Below the pieces are notes generated by a model that was given only the letters and a program-made list of their open reading frames with translations, was not told the DNA's origin and did no database searches. The translations under genes and the position numbers were made by a program. Positions 8,753 to 18,080 of a DNA stretch of 64,000 nucleotides are shown here, in pieces (the stretch's first letter is position 1; each line of letters begins with the position of its first letter). The stretch is taken from the NCBI RefSeq assembly GCF_900188415.1, contig NZ_FZNV01000001.1, positions 461,501 to 525,500 on the forward strand, in the 5' to 3' direction. The DNA is from Maribacter sedimenticola (GTDB lineage Bacteria; Bacteroidota; Bacteroidia; Flavobacteriales; Flavobacteriaceae).

Positions 8753-10264
8753 ATGCATACGATTAAATCAGTCCTATTAGTTGTTTTTTCTAGTGTACTA
8801 TTTGTGCAATGTACCTCTTCAAGTATTGAGAAACCTACCGTTTATATGGTAGGAGATTCTACGGTTAAGAACGGACAAGGGGATGGTGCTGGCGGACTAT
8901 GGGGGTGGGGAGATTTTATTGGCCAGTTTTTAGATAGTACAAAGGTGAATGTCGAAAACCATGCATTGGGGGGCACTAGCAGTAGAACGTTTCAAGATTT
9001 AGGACTTTGGGATTCGGTACACCGTAAACTGAACAAAGGAGATTATGTGTTGATTCAATTTGGGCATAATGATGATGGGCCAATAAATGATGATTACAGG
9101 GCGCGTGGTACTATCAAGGGAATCGGTAATGAATCGGAAGAGATTGATAATATACTCACCGGTAAACATGAAATTGTACATTCCTATGGATGGTATATAC
9201 GAAAAGTAGTAACAGAAGCGAAAGAGAAAGGTGCCATCCCTATTGTATTATCGCCTATTCCAAGAAATAAATGGAACGAAGGCAAAGTGCCTTTAAATAA
9301 TACCTCTTATGGTCTGTGGGCGAAACAGATAGCACAAGAAGAACAAGTGACCTTCATAGATTTGAATACGAAGATGGCCCAGAAAATGGAATCCATAGGT
9401 GAAACAGATATCACGGGAACTTATTTCTACGAACACGACCATACGCATACCAGTGCAAAAGGGGCAGTCATGGCAGCAGAAGTCATTATTGAAGCATTGA
9501 AGAAATCATCCAATTCTTTAGCTGATTTTATATTGGGAAACCCTTTGGTCAAGTTGCCTAAAAAACGGAATTTATTTTTGGTGGGCGATTCTACTATGGC
9601 AGATAACGGTGATGAAAATGCCGTAGGCTGGGGTGTTCCTTTTCCTATTCATTTTGATACGACACGAATACATATAATCAATAAAGCAAGGGGAGGTAGA
9701 AGCTCAAGAACATTTATGTATGAAGGATTATGGGACAGTGTATTAAAACAAGTACAACCAAAGGATTTTGTATTGCTTCAATTTGGACATAATGATGCCG
9801 GAAATATAGCAAGGGCAAAATACAGAGGTTCCTTAAAGGGAATTGGAGATGAATTACAAGAAGTAGTGCGGCCTGATAGTATGTTAGAAACCGTTCATAC
9901 TTTTGGCTGGTACATGAAAAAATATATACGGGATACCAAGGCGAAAGGAGCTCTGCCTATTGTACTAAGTTTAACGGTGCGTAATGAATGGCCGGGTGGT
10001 ATTGTTGAGCAACGGACGGATTCATATATAAAATGGGCACGGGAAGCTGCGAAAGCAGAAAATGCCATTTTCTTGGATATTAGTGATAGTTTAGCAATTA
10101 AATATGGTGAATTGGGTAAAGAAAAAGTTAATGCATTTTTCCCAAAAGACCACACGCATACCGGGGCTAAGGGGGCGGCATTCAATGCAAGAATCATTGC
10201 CCAAAGCTTACGAAACTGTTCCACTTGTGGATTAAGGGAATTTATTTTACCTATTAAGGATTGA
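8753..10264 (+). CDS. tandem-domain SGNH acetylesterase (two CE12-like domains), lipoprotein
   Basis: 503 residues with a lipoprotein signal (LFVQC, Cys20). There are two complete SGNH esterase units in one chain. Unit 1 (~28-250) has GDSTVKNG (Ser36), QFGHNDDG and HDHTHTSAKG. Unit 2 (~275-500) has GDSTMADNG, QFGHNDAG and KDHTHTGAKG. Both retain Ser, Gly, Asn and Asp/His, so both look active. The family is the rhamnogalacturonan/pectin acetylesterase group CE12, which normally has one such domain or a different accessory domain. It is the last gene of the operon and ends only 4 bp from the convergent GH115 gene. The duplicated units differ enough to be an old duplication, perhaps specialised for different acetyl positions (inference). 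Confidence 0.85.
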   Translation: MHTIKSVLLVVFSSVLFVQCTSSSIEKPTVYMVGDSTVKNGQGDGAGGLWGWGDFIGQFLDSTKVNVENHALGGTSSRTFQDLGLWDSVHRKLNKGDYVLIQFGHNDDGPINDDYRARGTIKGIGNESEEIDNILTGKHEIVHSYGWYIRKVVTEAKEKGAIPIVLSPIPRNKWNEGKVPLNNTSYGLWAKQIAQEEQVTFIDLNTKMAQKMESIGETDITGTYFYEHDHTHTSAKGAVMAAEVIIEALKKSSNSLADFILGNPLVKLPKKRNLFLVGDSTMADNGDENAVGWGVPFPIHFDTTRIHIINKARGGRSSRTFMYEGLWDSVLKQVQPKDFVLLQFGHNDAGNIARAKYRGSLKGIGDELQEVVRPDSMLETVHTFGWYMKKYIRDTKAKGALPIVLSLTVRNEWPGGIVEQRTDSYIKWAREAAKAENAIFLDISDSLAIKYGELGKEKVNAFFPKDHTHTGAKGAAFNARIIAQSLRNCSTCGLREFILPIKD

Positions 10265-10268
10265 TTCT

Positions 10269-12710
10269 TTAATCCATAATAGCCAACTCATAAAAATGAG
10301 GACTATCCGCAGGATATAGCGCTACCTGATCCAATACTATGCCTGTTTGATTTACGTAAACCTTAAGAGCTACCTTACCGGTCTTCCCTACTTGTACGGG
10401 AACTTTTACCACCGTACTGTTGCGCAATACATTTTCTTTCCATTGATCGCTTCTGCCTTTTGTGTTCAATGTTATGGGTACTAGCCGTTCACCATCTATT
10501 TCTATACGTATTTCATGGTCAAACGTGTTGGAATGGGTTGGGAGGCATCTAAGTTCAAACAAATATGCACCAGCTTGTTCCACATCAAATTCATACGCTA
10601 CCCATGGTTGGTCATTTTTAAAGCGGGTGTTTGACAAAGGAAATAGGGTTATTGCTTGGTTACTGTACCCTAATCCCTCTATAGTTTTCCAGTTGCCTTT
10701 AGATGTCTTGAACCCGGATGCTTTTTTAGCTTCACCTTTAAAAGTGACATTAAAATTCCTTTTTGTATCCATGTTAGGCTTATGGGATTCTGGTGCATCA
10801 AACACCGGTAAGTTCCTTGGTGCCATGGACATCATATGGTTCCATTTTCCACCTTTTAGCTCTTTGTTATAATAAGCGGTAAGTTCTTCTATGGTGTTAA
10901 ATGCCTCTTCACTTTTTTTGATATAAGCTGCCTTGTTGGCCTCATCCTTCTCGGTCAATGCCAATTGTTGATAAAGAAACTTACGGTTCATTAATGCCGC
11001 TCCTTTTACCGGATATGCTACTAATTGAAACCAAGCTGCCAATTTCTCTTGTGGCAAAAAAGATTGTAGACTATCGGTTTTTTTATAGAGCATATCATAT
11101 GCTGTAATTCTATCTTTTGCATGCTGGTTGGAAAAGTCGGTTATCCCGGTAGGGGTGGAAGGTTCGGTTTGGCTCCAACCCATATATTCTGGTTTGCGCA
11201 AAAATGCCAATCGGTAATATTCGTCCATGACCATGACAATCTCATCTGCAATCTCAGCGCCAAATTCCCGAGCGGACCATTGTCTTAAATGTTCATGAAT
11301 TGTAGACTCCTCAATTGAATTGATATCCCAAGCCAAGTCCAGAAAAAATTCCATACCGTATTCTCCAGGTTTGATATCCCCCACATTGGCGATCCATATT
11401 TTTCTTGCACCGTTAGCATAGGCCCTACTCATTTCATACCAGATAAGTCCGGGTTGGGTGGTGCTCAGCCAAAGATAATCGTGGGGTCTGCCCCAATAGC
11501 TTAAATGGTAGTATACACCGCTTCCGCCAACTCGTTTTTGCTCTTCTTCATTGCTCAATCTGCGTATATATCCATAATTATCATCGGTCCACATTAACGT
11601 AATATCCTCCGGCACCTCTAGTCCTTCGTTATAGATATCCAGGACTTCTTTATAGGGGATGAAAACTTGAGGAATCTGGGTTATTGGTTTTTCCAAAGTG
11701 TTGGATAGCATTGTGCGCTGCGTAGTCATAATGGTATCCACAAAAGCCATTCCCTCGGCCAGACTTGATATGCCTTCCATACCGCTGTCATGAATACCGC
11801 GCATACCCAAGGTCATAATGGTATTGACGTTTTTCTCTTTGATTTCAGCAATTCGAGATTGCCAGTATTCATTGATACGTTTTTTGTTGGTACTGTATTC
11901 GTACTTGCCGAAATCATGGTTCCATTCAGAAACATTATTACGCATCATAGGTTCTGCATGAGAGGTGCCAATGACCATATGGTATTTTTCGGCCATGCCC
12001 GCATTACCTTCGACCGTAAAAAATCCTTGCGTGCAAGGGTGCATGGCAGGCCAAATTGTATTTGCTTTTAGGCGCAATAGCAATTGAAAAATCTTTTCAT
12101 ACGTTTTTGGACCAATATCACCGGTCTCGGTTTCAAAGGTTTTGGCCGCCCAAGGTTGTAAGCCCCAATCTTCATCGTTTAAAAATATACCCCGGTATTG
12201 AACGGAGGGTGATTGAACAATACCTTTTTCAGGTAGTTCTAGTTGTAATTTTTCTTTTTTGGATGGGACAACATCTGCCCACCATTGCCAAGGTGAAACC
12301 CCAAGTTGTTCTGCCAATTCAAAAATGCCATATACGGTTCCGCGAACATCACTACCTGTAATGACGATATTTTGTTGGGTATTCTGGATGCTAAAAGCCT
12401 CCCATTTCCCTAGTAAGGAATCATTGGATCTAGTAAGGGTCGTTAACAGCTTGTCTTTAACTTCACCTATATAAATACCGGTTTCCTTTTGGGTATTCGT
12501 TTTAATAACATTGGGCTTAGCGCCAGTAATGCGTTCTATGTCTTTTGAAAGTTCTTCCGCAGCCCAGAATATTAGCGGGTCGCAATTAGGGTCCACATAT
12601 ATGGATGTTGCTTGGGTTTCATCGGCAATTAAAAAACCATTTGTAACTGTTTGTTTTGTACAGGATACAAATTGAATCGATAGTATTAGTATGAGTAAAC
12701 GCTGTATCAT
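10269..12710 (-). CDS. GH115-like alpha-glucuronidase, lipoprotein
   Basis: 813 residues with a lipoprotein signal (IQFVSC, Cys18). The N-terminal region shows WAAEELSKDIERITGA and GSDVRGTVYGIFELAEQLG; the core has PSVQYRGIFLNDEDWG and GTSHAEPMMRN. These are hallmarks of family GH115, which removes (4-O-methyl-)glucuronic acid from xylan and, in some members, from arabinogalactan side chains. A C-terminal beta-sandwich (~residues 650-810, ending LDQVALYP) is also present. It is the last gene of the long minus-strand enzyme operon, 7 bp after the (alpha/alpha)6 gene. In a rhamnose-rich PUL it would remove glucuronate decorations; that substrate is inferred. Confidence 0.85.
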   Translation of the reverse strand: MIQRLLILILSIQFVSCTKQTVTNGFLIADETQATSIYVDPNCDPLIFWAAEELSKDIERITGAKPNVIKTNTQKETGIYIGEVKDKLLTTLTRSNDSLLGKWEAFSIQNTQQNIVITGSDVRGTVYGIFELAEQLGVSPWQWWADVVPSKKEKLQLELPEKGIVQSPSVQYRGIFLNDEDWGLQPWAAKTFETETGDIGPKTYEKIFQLLLRLKANTIWPAMHPCTQGFFTVEGNAGMAEKYHMVIGTSHAEPMMRNNVSEWNHDFGKYEYSTNKKRINEYWQSRIAEIKEKNVNTIMTLGMRGIHDSGMEGISSLAEGMAFVDTIMTTQRTMLSNTLEKPITQIPQVFIPYKEVLDIYNEGLEVPEDITLMWTDDNYGYIRRLSNEEEQKRVGGSGVYYHLSYWGRPHDYLWLSTTQPGLIWYEMSRAYANGARKIWIANVGDIKPGEYGMEFFLDLAWDINSIEESTIHEHLRQWSAREFGAEIADEIVMVMDEYYRLAFLRKPEYMGWSQTEPSTPTGITDFSNQHAKDRITAYDMLYKKTDSLQSFLPQEKLAAWFQLVAYPVKGAALMNRKFLYQQLALTEKDEANKAAYIKKSEEAFNTIEELTAYYNKELKGGKWNHMMSMAPRNLPVFDAPESHKPNMDTKRNFNVTFKGEAKKASGFKTSKGNWKTIEGLGYSNQAITLFPLSNTRFKNDQPWVAYEFDVEQAGAYLFELRCLPTHSNTFDHEIRIEIDGERLVPITLNTKGRSDQWKENVLRNSTVVKVPVQVGKTGKVALKVYVNQTGIVLDQVALYPADSPHFYELAIMD

Positions 12711-12717
12711 ATGTTTA

Positions 12718-14862
12718 TTAAGGCATTTTTGTTAATCCTTCCCATTTCACGTTCCAAGTGCCATCTTTTGGAAAACCAGGGTTGTTAATTGTGTTTCCGT
12801 CAAAACCGGCACACATCATGGCCACAGCTGCAAGATAACCTCCATTTCCGGGTAAGTAAAGTGTTAATCTAGGAGTTTGGTAATTATGGCCGCTAGGCAA
12901 ATAGGTATTTGTAATCTCGTCTCTTAAAAGTGCTTTTATTGCATCTTCTGGCCTGTTTAATCTGGTGGCGGTCATGGCTTCAAGTGGAAAATCCCACCCC
13001 CAGGTATGGTCCCAATTCCAAACTTTGTCCACCATATCAAAAGTACGGTTCATTGTGGGGATATCCACATAATCGTTCTGTGGAAGAAAACTCATGGCCC
13101 CTAAAACGGCCGGGTGATCAATGGTATGTTTGCTTGTTGGGGAGTATGAATTAGGTACACTCTCCGCCGCTAAATATACACCGTCTTGTTGTGCCATTGG
13201 CGATATTTTATCGATGACTTTTTGCCATTTTGGACTAGTTTCCATTCCCAATCTTTTTTTCCATTCCTGTGCTCGTTCCAAGGCCCATTTCCAATATGAA
13301 AGTTCTAATGGCGGATTGTAAGTTTCCAATTTGTCAAAACATTCTTGTGCGGGTATGACTCCTTTACCCAAGATGTACCTGTCATTTTCAGGGTCATAAT
13401 TAGCATAGGATGCCATGAAATCTGCGGTCTCAAAAATGAGCTTTTGATATTTTTTTAAATTTTCTTCCGTAGGGTTGTCCCTATAGATGAGTTCGGCAAG
13501 GTAAATGACATGTGGCTGTTGCCATATAAGGAAAGAGCCCACATTTGATGACGTTTCGCCACCTTCATTATCGGTCATTTTTTGCCATCGTACTCCTTCA
13601 TATCCTTGGCGTTGTGCCAATTTTTTTGCGCCTTCAAAAGCTGTAAAATACCAGCCGATACTTTGTTCCAAATAACCGGTACGTCCCCAAAGTGGATAAT
13701 GGGCGGTATGCCACCAATACATTTCCATATGAGGTTTTCCAAACCAACTATTATAGGTTAGTCCGGTTTCCTGAACGGGATAGTTACCGGCACATTGCGA
13801 CCGCGTTAGGTATTGCGAAAGTACCACCCTGCGCTCAAGTTCAAATGCTCGCTCATCGGTACATTCGGAAAAATCTACCGCACCACCGGACAACCAAAAA
13901 TCTTTCCACATGTTGCTGCTGTTAGCCCCTACCGTAGTGAAATTTTGTAAAGGCTGTTTTGGCTCAATTTCACTGAATGTTACGGTAGCTTCTAAAGCAG
14001 TTGAGGTGGACGGTGTGATACTATAATAGTGGTCCTCCATTTTAGTAATACTGCTTTTGTTGGATAGTTTTGCCGAAACGAAATACCGGTCACTATCCAA
14101 CGTACGGGAAAAAAGAAATTCGTTGCCCGGTTTGTTTTCAACTGTGGTAGTATGTTTTTTATGCGTTGTATAATTAGTGCCCTTATCTGAAAACTCACCT
14201 GTAGGGTAAGGGAATCTGAGTTTTAACCGAATTCTTTGTTGTGCTATGAGGGGAGATTCAATTTTTACCGAAATAGCATCCGTTTCAGCATCTGCATAGG
14301 TAAGCACTTTTATGGGTGAACCTTCAACCTCAAAATTACTTTCTATTTGGCCTGTCCAAAGATTGAGCGTTTGGTCAATATTTTTTAAATCGGCAGGGAG
14401 CGCCTCTGAACCATCTTTCTTTATAATGATCAACCCTACATTCCCTAATTGTAGGCGATGCGGATTGGACCTAAAATAATCCGATGCGGCATTGTTTCGT
14501 TCATTTTCACGGTCTTGAATGGCATATAGGGCATTTGGGTTGCCATTAAAATCATAGGCCTTTAATGCTTCTTCAAATTTAAAACCACCTTCATTGGGCG
14601 AGGTATGCCAGCCCCATTCCGATTGGGTTCCTAAGGGAACTCCATTTTGATAATGTTCGGGAAAACTTTGAAGTCCGGTAGCGTCTACGGTAAAAGAAAA
14701 CTTTCCGTTACCTACGTTTAACGAACCTAAGGTATCTATGGATTGTATGTTCACATTATGTCTTGTCACCAATGCAGGTCGGTCTATTTTATCTTGACAG
14801 AAACTCTTTTGGGGCCATTGTAATGTAACAATCAGAAATGCTATAAAAAGGAAATTTTTCAT
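12718..14862 (-). CDS. secreted (alpha/alpha)6-barrel glycosidase-like protein, family not recognised
   Basis: 714 residues with a signal peptide (to SFCQ, ~23). The first ~330 residues are a beta-sandwich like the N-terminal domain of GH65/GH95-type enzymes (LGSLNVGNGKFSFTVDATG). The rest reads as a six-hairpin helical barrel: MEMYWWHTAHYPLWGR, GYEGVRWQKMTDNEGGETS, WNWDHTWGWDFPLEAM and LYLPGNGGYL. The TDNEGGE stretch is in the place where clan GH-L enzymes keep an acidic catalytic residue. I cannot place it in a CAZy family with confidence. Lying between GH28 and GH115 in the operon, it is probably an exo-acting hydrolase on rhamnose-, galacturonate- or fucose-type residues. Hydrolase fold fairly sure; substrate unknown. 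Confidence 0.7.
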   Translation of the reverse strand: MKNFLFIAFLIVTLQWPQKSFCQDKIDRPALVTRHNVNIQSIDTLGSLNVGNGKFSFTVDATGLQSFPEHYQNGVPLGTQSEWGWHTSPNEGGFKFEEALKAYDFNGNPNALYAIQDRENERNNAASDYFRSNPHRLQLGNVGLIIIKKDGSEALPADLKNIDQTLNLWTGQIESNFEVEGSPIKVLTYADAETDAISVKIESPLIAQQRIRLKLRFPYPTGEFSDKGTNYTTHKKHTTTVENKPGNEFLFSRTLDSDRYFVSAKLSNKSSITKMEDHYYSITPSTSTALEATVTFSEIEPKQPLQNFTTVGANSSNMWKDFWLSGGAVDFSECTDERAFELERRVVLSQYLTRSQCAGNYPVQETGLTYNSWFGKPHMEMYWWHTAHYPLWGRTGYLEQSIGWYFTAFEGAKKLAQRQGYEGVRWQKMTDNEGGETSSNVGSFLIWQQPHVIYLAELIYRDNPTEENLKKYQKLIFETADFMASYANYDPENDRYILGKGVIPAQECFDKLETYNPPLELSYWKWALERAQEWKKRLGMETSPKWQKVIDKISPMAQQDGVYLAAESVPNSYSPTSKHTIDHPAVLGAMSFLPQNDYVDIPTMNRTFDMVDKVWNWDHTWGWDFPLEAMTATRLNRPEDAIKALLRDEITNTYLPSGHNYQTPRLTLYLPGNGGYLAAVAMMCAGFDGNTINNPGFPKDGTWNVKWEGLTKMP

Positions 14863-14883
14863 TTTCTACAGTTTTTAATGCGT

Positions 14884-16365
14884 TTATTTATTGGAAGAAT
14901 ACGTAGATGCGGGGAAAATAACCCCTGGTGAATTCTCTATGGTTAACGGTAAGCCGTCCTCGGTATGTAGACTTACATTGGTCAAGCTCCAGTTTTTACT
15001 ATATTGGATATTACCAGCCGTTTCTGCCTCTATATGCACATTGTCCAATGTTATTTGTTCAACCGTTGAACTTTCCAAACCTTTTACGTTAATTGCTTTT
15101 TTAGCTCCTTTAACTTGAATGTTTCTTAGGGTAATATTTTTAAAGTGAGGAATGCCTTTTGATTCCGGTTCAACTTTATTGAGCATCTTTTTCCAATGAA
15201 CGGGAATTTCTTCAGGGTCAAATTCTTCCGGTAATTTGGAATAACTGTAGGTTGGATTCCAATTCATGGAAACTTCCATAAATGTACGTACACTATCCAT
15301 CTGTATATTTTCAAGATAAATATCCTCTACCGTTCCACCACGGGTAGTGGCCGATTTTATGTTGAGTCCGTTTTTGGTTCCCAAGCCCTTTATGTTGGAT
15401 GCATAAACATGTCGAATACTCCCCGATGTTTCACTGCCCAAAGTCACCAAACCTGAACCTGCCCTGGCAATACAATCACGAATCACCACATATTCCGTAG
15501 GTCTGTTTACCCTTAAACCGTCCCAATCACGACCTGCTTTTAGGCAAAAATTATCATCGTTACAATCAATATCACAATTCTGCACCAAGATATATCTAGA
15601 GGAATCTATGTCAATACCATCTGTACTTGGCCCATGGCCACCAATATTATTTCGTATGGTTAGGCCATCTACGGTAATATGTTCCGAATACAATACCTGA
15701 ACGGTCCAAAAACCTGCTTTTTGAATGTTGAGGTTTTTTAGGAATACGTTTTTAGCATTGGATATTAAAAAAGTTCGTGGCCTTTTGGCATCATAATCTA
15801 CGATCCAGCGCAAACCTCTAGGCTCATAGTCGTTCTTTCGAAGGTCCCAATAATAGTCCCAGAAGACTTTACCTTCGCCATTTACCAAGCCATCACCATC
15901 TATCAATACATTGTTTTCATTACGAACATTTATTAATGCTGCTGGCCATTTCATTTCTACGCCCGCTATACGGGTATCTATTTCCTCGTAATCGGCAATG
16001 TTTTGACTGCCTCTAATTTCCACTCCTTTATCTATTCTAAAATGAACCCCTTCCTTAATAAAAATAGACCCGCTCAAATAAATGCCAGGTTCAAAAAATA
16101 CTGTTCCGCCACCATTTTTTGCACATTCATCAATTGCTTTTTGAATGGCTTCGGTGGTCAACTCACTGCCATCATTTACCGCGCCATATGCATTTACGGA
16201 ATATGCTTTTGAATTTAATGTTAAGGGTGAAGCACCAACTTTAGAGACCCATGAAGGCGCTGAATTTTGGGAATTTTGGTTATCCTTTACTTCAGCATTC
16301 TTTTCTTTGCAAGAGAATGTGAGCCCCAATAGTGTTATATATAGTAGAATTGAATGTATTTTCAT
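14884..16365 (-). CDS. GH28 polygalacturonase-like hydrolase, lipoprotein
   Basis: 493 residues with a lipoprotein signal (LTFSC, Cys19, followed by KEK, a possible surface-export signal). A right-handed beta-helix protein starting with the usual YSVNAYGAVNDGSELTTEAIQ. Catalytic region: STDGIDIDSS and CNDDNFCLKAG, giving the Asp and Asp-Asp of GH28. The canonical GHG is replaced by GSETSGS and the RIK by NIKS, as in the exo-acting and rhamnogalacturonan-directed branches of the family. It would cleave galacturonic acid linkages at chain ends or in the Rha-GalA backbone. It lies between the rhamnose mutarotase (37 bp) and the (alpha/alpha)6 gene (21 bp). Family assignment is strong; exo versus endo and precise linkage are open. 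Confidence 0.9.
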   Translation of the reverse strand: MKIHSILLYITLLGLTFSCKEKNAEVKDNQNSQNSAPSWVSKVGASPLTLNSKAYSVNAYGAVNDGSELTTEAIQKAIDECAKNGGGTVFFEPGIYLSGSIFIKEGVHFRIDKGVEIRGSQNIADYEEIDTRIAGVEMKWPAALINVRNENNVLIDGDGLVNGEGKVFWDYYWDLRKNDYEPRGLRWIVDYDAKRPRTFLISNAKNVFLKNLNIQKAGFWTVQVLYSEHITVDGLTIRNNIGGHGPSTDGIDIDSSRYILVQNCDIDCNDDNFCLKAGRDWDGLRVNRPTEYVVIRDCIARAGSGLVTLGSETSGSIRHVYASNIKGLGTKNGLNIKSATTRGGTVEDIYLENIQMDSVRTFMEVSMNWNPTYSYSKLPEEFDPEEIPVHWKKMLNKVEPESKGIPHFKNITLRNIQVKGAKKAINVKGLESSTVEQITLDNVHIEAETAGNIQYSKNWSLTNVSLHTEDGLPLTIENSPGVIFPASTYSSNK

Positions 16366-16402
16366 GACTTTGTTTTGGCTATCGGTAATTAATTGACTGG
16401 TC

Positions 16403-16717
16403 TTAATCCATATAAAAAACTTCGGTTAAATTTTTTGATAGTGGAGAGTTATCGGCATTGGTCTCCATAATATCCCCCATGTACGCCCACCATTTTTTGA
16501 CAATGGGATGCTTGGGTAGCAAAGCTTCGTCAAAATCGTCACTTAACTTTTGAAATGCAAATAGGGTAGAGGTTGCCTCATCTAAAAAAATTGAGTACTC
16601 CGAAATTCCCGTCTCTGAAAGAAGTTTTGAAAGCTCAGGCCAAATTTCATCATGTCTTTTTTTATATTCTTGCTCATTGCCTTTTATGAGTTTCATGGTG
16701 AATGCATTTCTTTTCAT
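16403..16717 (-). CDS. rhaM: L-rhamnose mutarotase
   Basis: 104 residues, no signal peptide, the usual length for RhaM/RhaU proteins. Recognised by AFTMKLIKGNEQEYKKRHDEIWPEL at the start, ISEYSIFLDE in the middle and the WWAYMGDIMETN segment towards the end. The enzyme interconverts the alpha and beta anomers of L-rhamnose in the cytoplasm so that released sugar enters the isomerase reaction quickly. It lies inside the extracellular-enzyme operon, 4 bp from the sulfatase, although the other rhamnose catabolic genes are over 13 kb away. This directly ties the operon to rhamnose release. Confidence 0.93.
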   Translation of the reverse strand: MKRNAFTMKLIKGNEQEYKKRHDEIWPELSKLLSETGISEYSIFLDEATSTLFAFQKLSDDFDEALLPKHPIVKKWWAYMGDIMETNADNSPLSKNLTEVFYMD

Positions 16718-16721
16718 GGCA

Positions 16722-18077
16722 TTATTGAATATCTAGGTTAACATTTTGGTCGTCTAATTTAAACTGGTCCTCTAGGCTTACTTTTAAACTGGAAAATAGG
16801 GCTTCCTGTTCCTTTACTACATTATTGGTTTCTTCTGGATCTAATTCAATATTGTATAGCTCGTATTCGGTATCGGAAGTTAAATGTCTTGTTCTGATCA
16901 GCTTCCAAGGTTTTTCTATAATACTTTCCTGTAGATGACCACGCACATAAATAGAAGAGTTTAAAGTGTCTTTGCCAGTAAGGGTGGGCCAAATATTTCT
17001 TCCTTCCACTAAAGCCGGTATTTCATCAATACCTGCCAAGTCTAGTATAGTTGGCATCATATCTATGGCAGAAATATAATTATTGGATATGCCGGGATTT
17101 AACTTGCCTTTCCAATATAGTACTGCGGGTACCCTAATAGCTCCTTCATAATTGGAAGTCTTCCAATCTTTTAAGGGTGTATTGCTGCCTAAAACGTCAT
17201 TTGCGGCATGTCTACCCTCATATTGATTGCTTGGAAACCAATTTTCCATTGCCCCATTATCGCTCATAAATAGAATAATGGTATTTTCCGTTAGTCCTAA
17301 ATCATCAAGTTTGTTCAGGACTTTGCCAATATTATTGTCCATATGAGACATGGCCGCGGCAAAATCCCTTCTTGATGAATTTTTAATAGAATGAACATAA
17401 GGTTTTTTCCATGCTTCGGTTTCTTGTAGCGGAAAATGTGGAGCACTATAGGCCAATTGTACATAAAAACTTTTGGTCGTATCTCTGTGCTTAGTAAGCC
17501 AATTGATGGCTTCTGTCCCAATTAAGTCAGTAGCATGGCCATTTTCAGAAATAAAAGTTCCGTTTTTATGCCAACTTGGATCTCCGTTTTTATATTCATG
17601 GGAATACTGGTCTATTTGCCCATGTAGAAATCCGTAGGAATAATCAAAACCATATTTTTTTGGTCCACTAGAGGGTTTTAATCCTAAATGCCATTTTCCG
17701 AATAATGCGGTTTGGTATTGATACTTTTTTAGTTGTTGGGGTAGGGTAACAATGCTGTCCGGTAGGCTTATTTCGCTTCTATTGCTTATTGGCGCTACAA
17801 TACCTATTCGACTAGCTGGGCGACCCGTTAAAAAACTTGCCCTAGATGGTGAACAGGTAGGGCTCACGTAAAAACGATTTAATTGAATTCCTTCTTTTGC
17901 AAGTACATCAATATTTGGCGTAAATATTTCTGAGCCATTATATCCCACATCATTCCAACCTGCGTCATCTGCTATAATGACCAAAATGTTGGGAGTAGTA
18001 GCTTTAACTACTTCCTTTTTTTCGTCATTACAACTCAGAAAGAGGGTTAGGGTTAGCAACAGGATATATCGACACAT
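16722..18077 (-). CDS. sulfatase (formylglycine-dependent, S1 type), lipoprotein
   Basis: 451 residues with a lipoprotein signal (LFLSC, Cys16, then NDEKKE, an acidic stretch like surface-export signals). Alkaline-phosphatase-fold arylsulfatase: metal-binding DD at 37-38 (IIADDAGWND), the CSPSR motif (Cys75 becoming formylglycine) followed by ASFLTGR, GKWHLG and MSDNGA. It hydrolyses sulfate esters; activity needs a maturase encoded elsewhere. Its place between GH105 (3 bp) and the rhamnose mutarotase (4 bp) suggests the target glycan carries sulfate, unlike land-plant pectin. Subfamily and position specificity cannot be told here. Confidence 0.92.
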   Translation of the reverse strand: MCRYILLLTLTLFLSCNDEKKEVVKATTPNILVIIADDAGWNDVGYNGSEIFTPNIDVLAKEGIQLNRFYVSPTCSPSRASFLTGRPASRIGIVAPISNRSEISLPDSIVTLPQQLKKYQYQTALFGKWHLGLKPSSGPKKYGFDYSYGFLHGQIDQYSHEYKNGDPSWHKNGTFISENGHATDLIGTEAINWLTKHRDTTKSFYVQLAYSAPHFPLQETEAWKKPYVHSIKNSSRRDFAAAMSHMDNNIGKVLNKLDDLGLTENTIILFMSDNGAMENWFPSNQYEGRHAANDVLGSNTPLKDWKTSNYEGAIRVPAVLYWKGKLNPGISNNYISAIDMMPTILDLAGIDEIPALVEGRNIWPTLTGKDTLNSSIYVRGHLQESIIEKPWKLIRTRHLTSDTEYELYNIELDPEETNNVVKEQEALFSSLKVSLEDQFKLDDQNVNLDIQ

Positions 18078-18080
18078 AAA

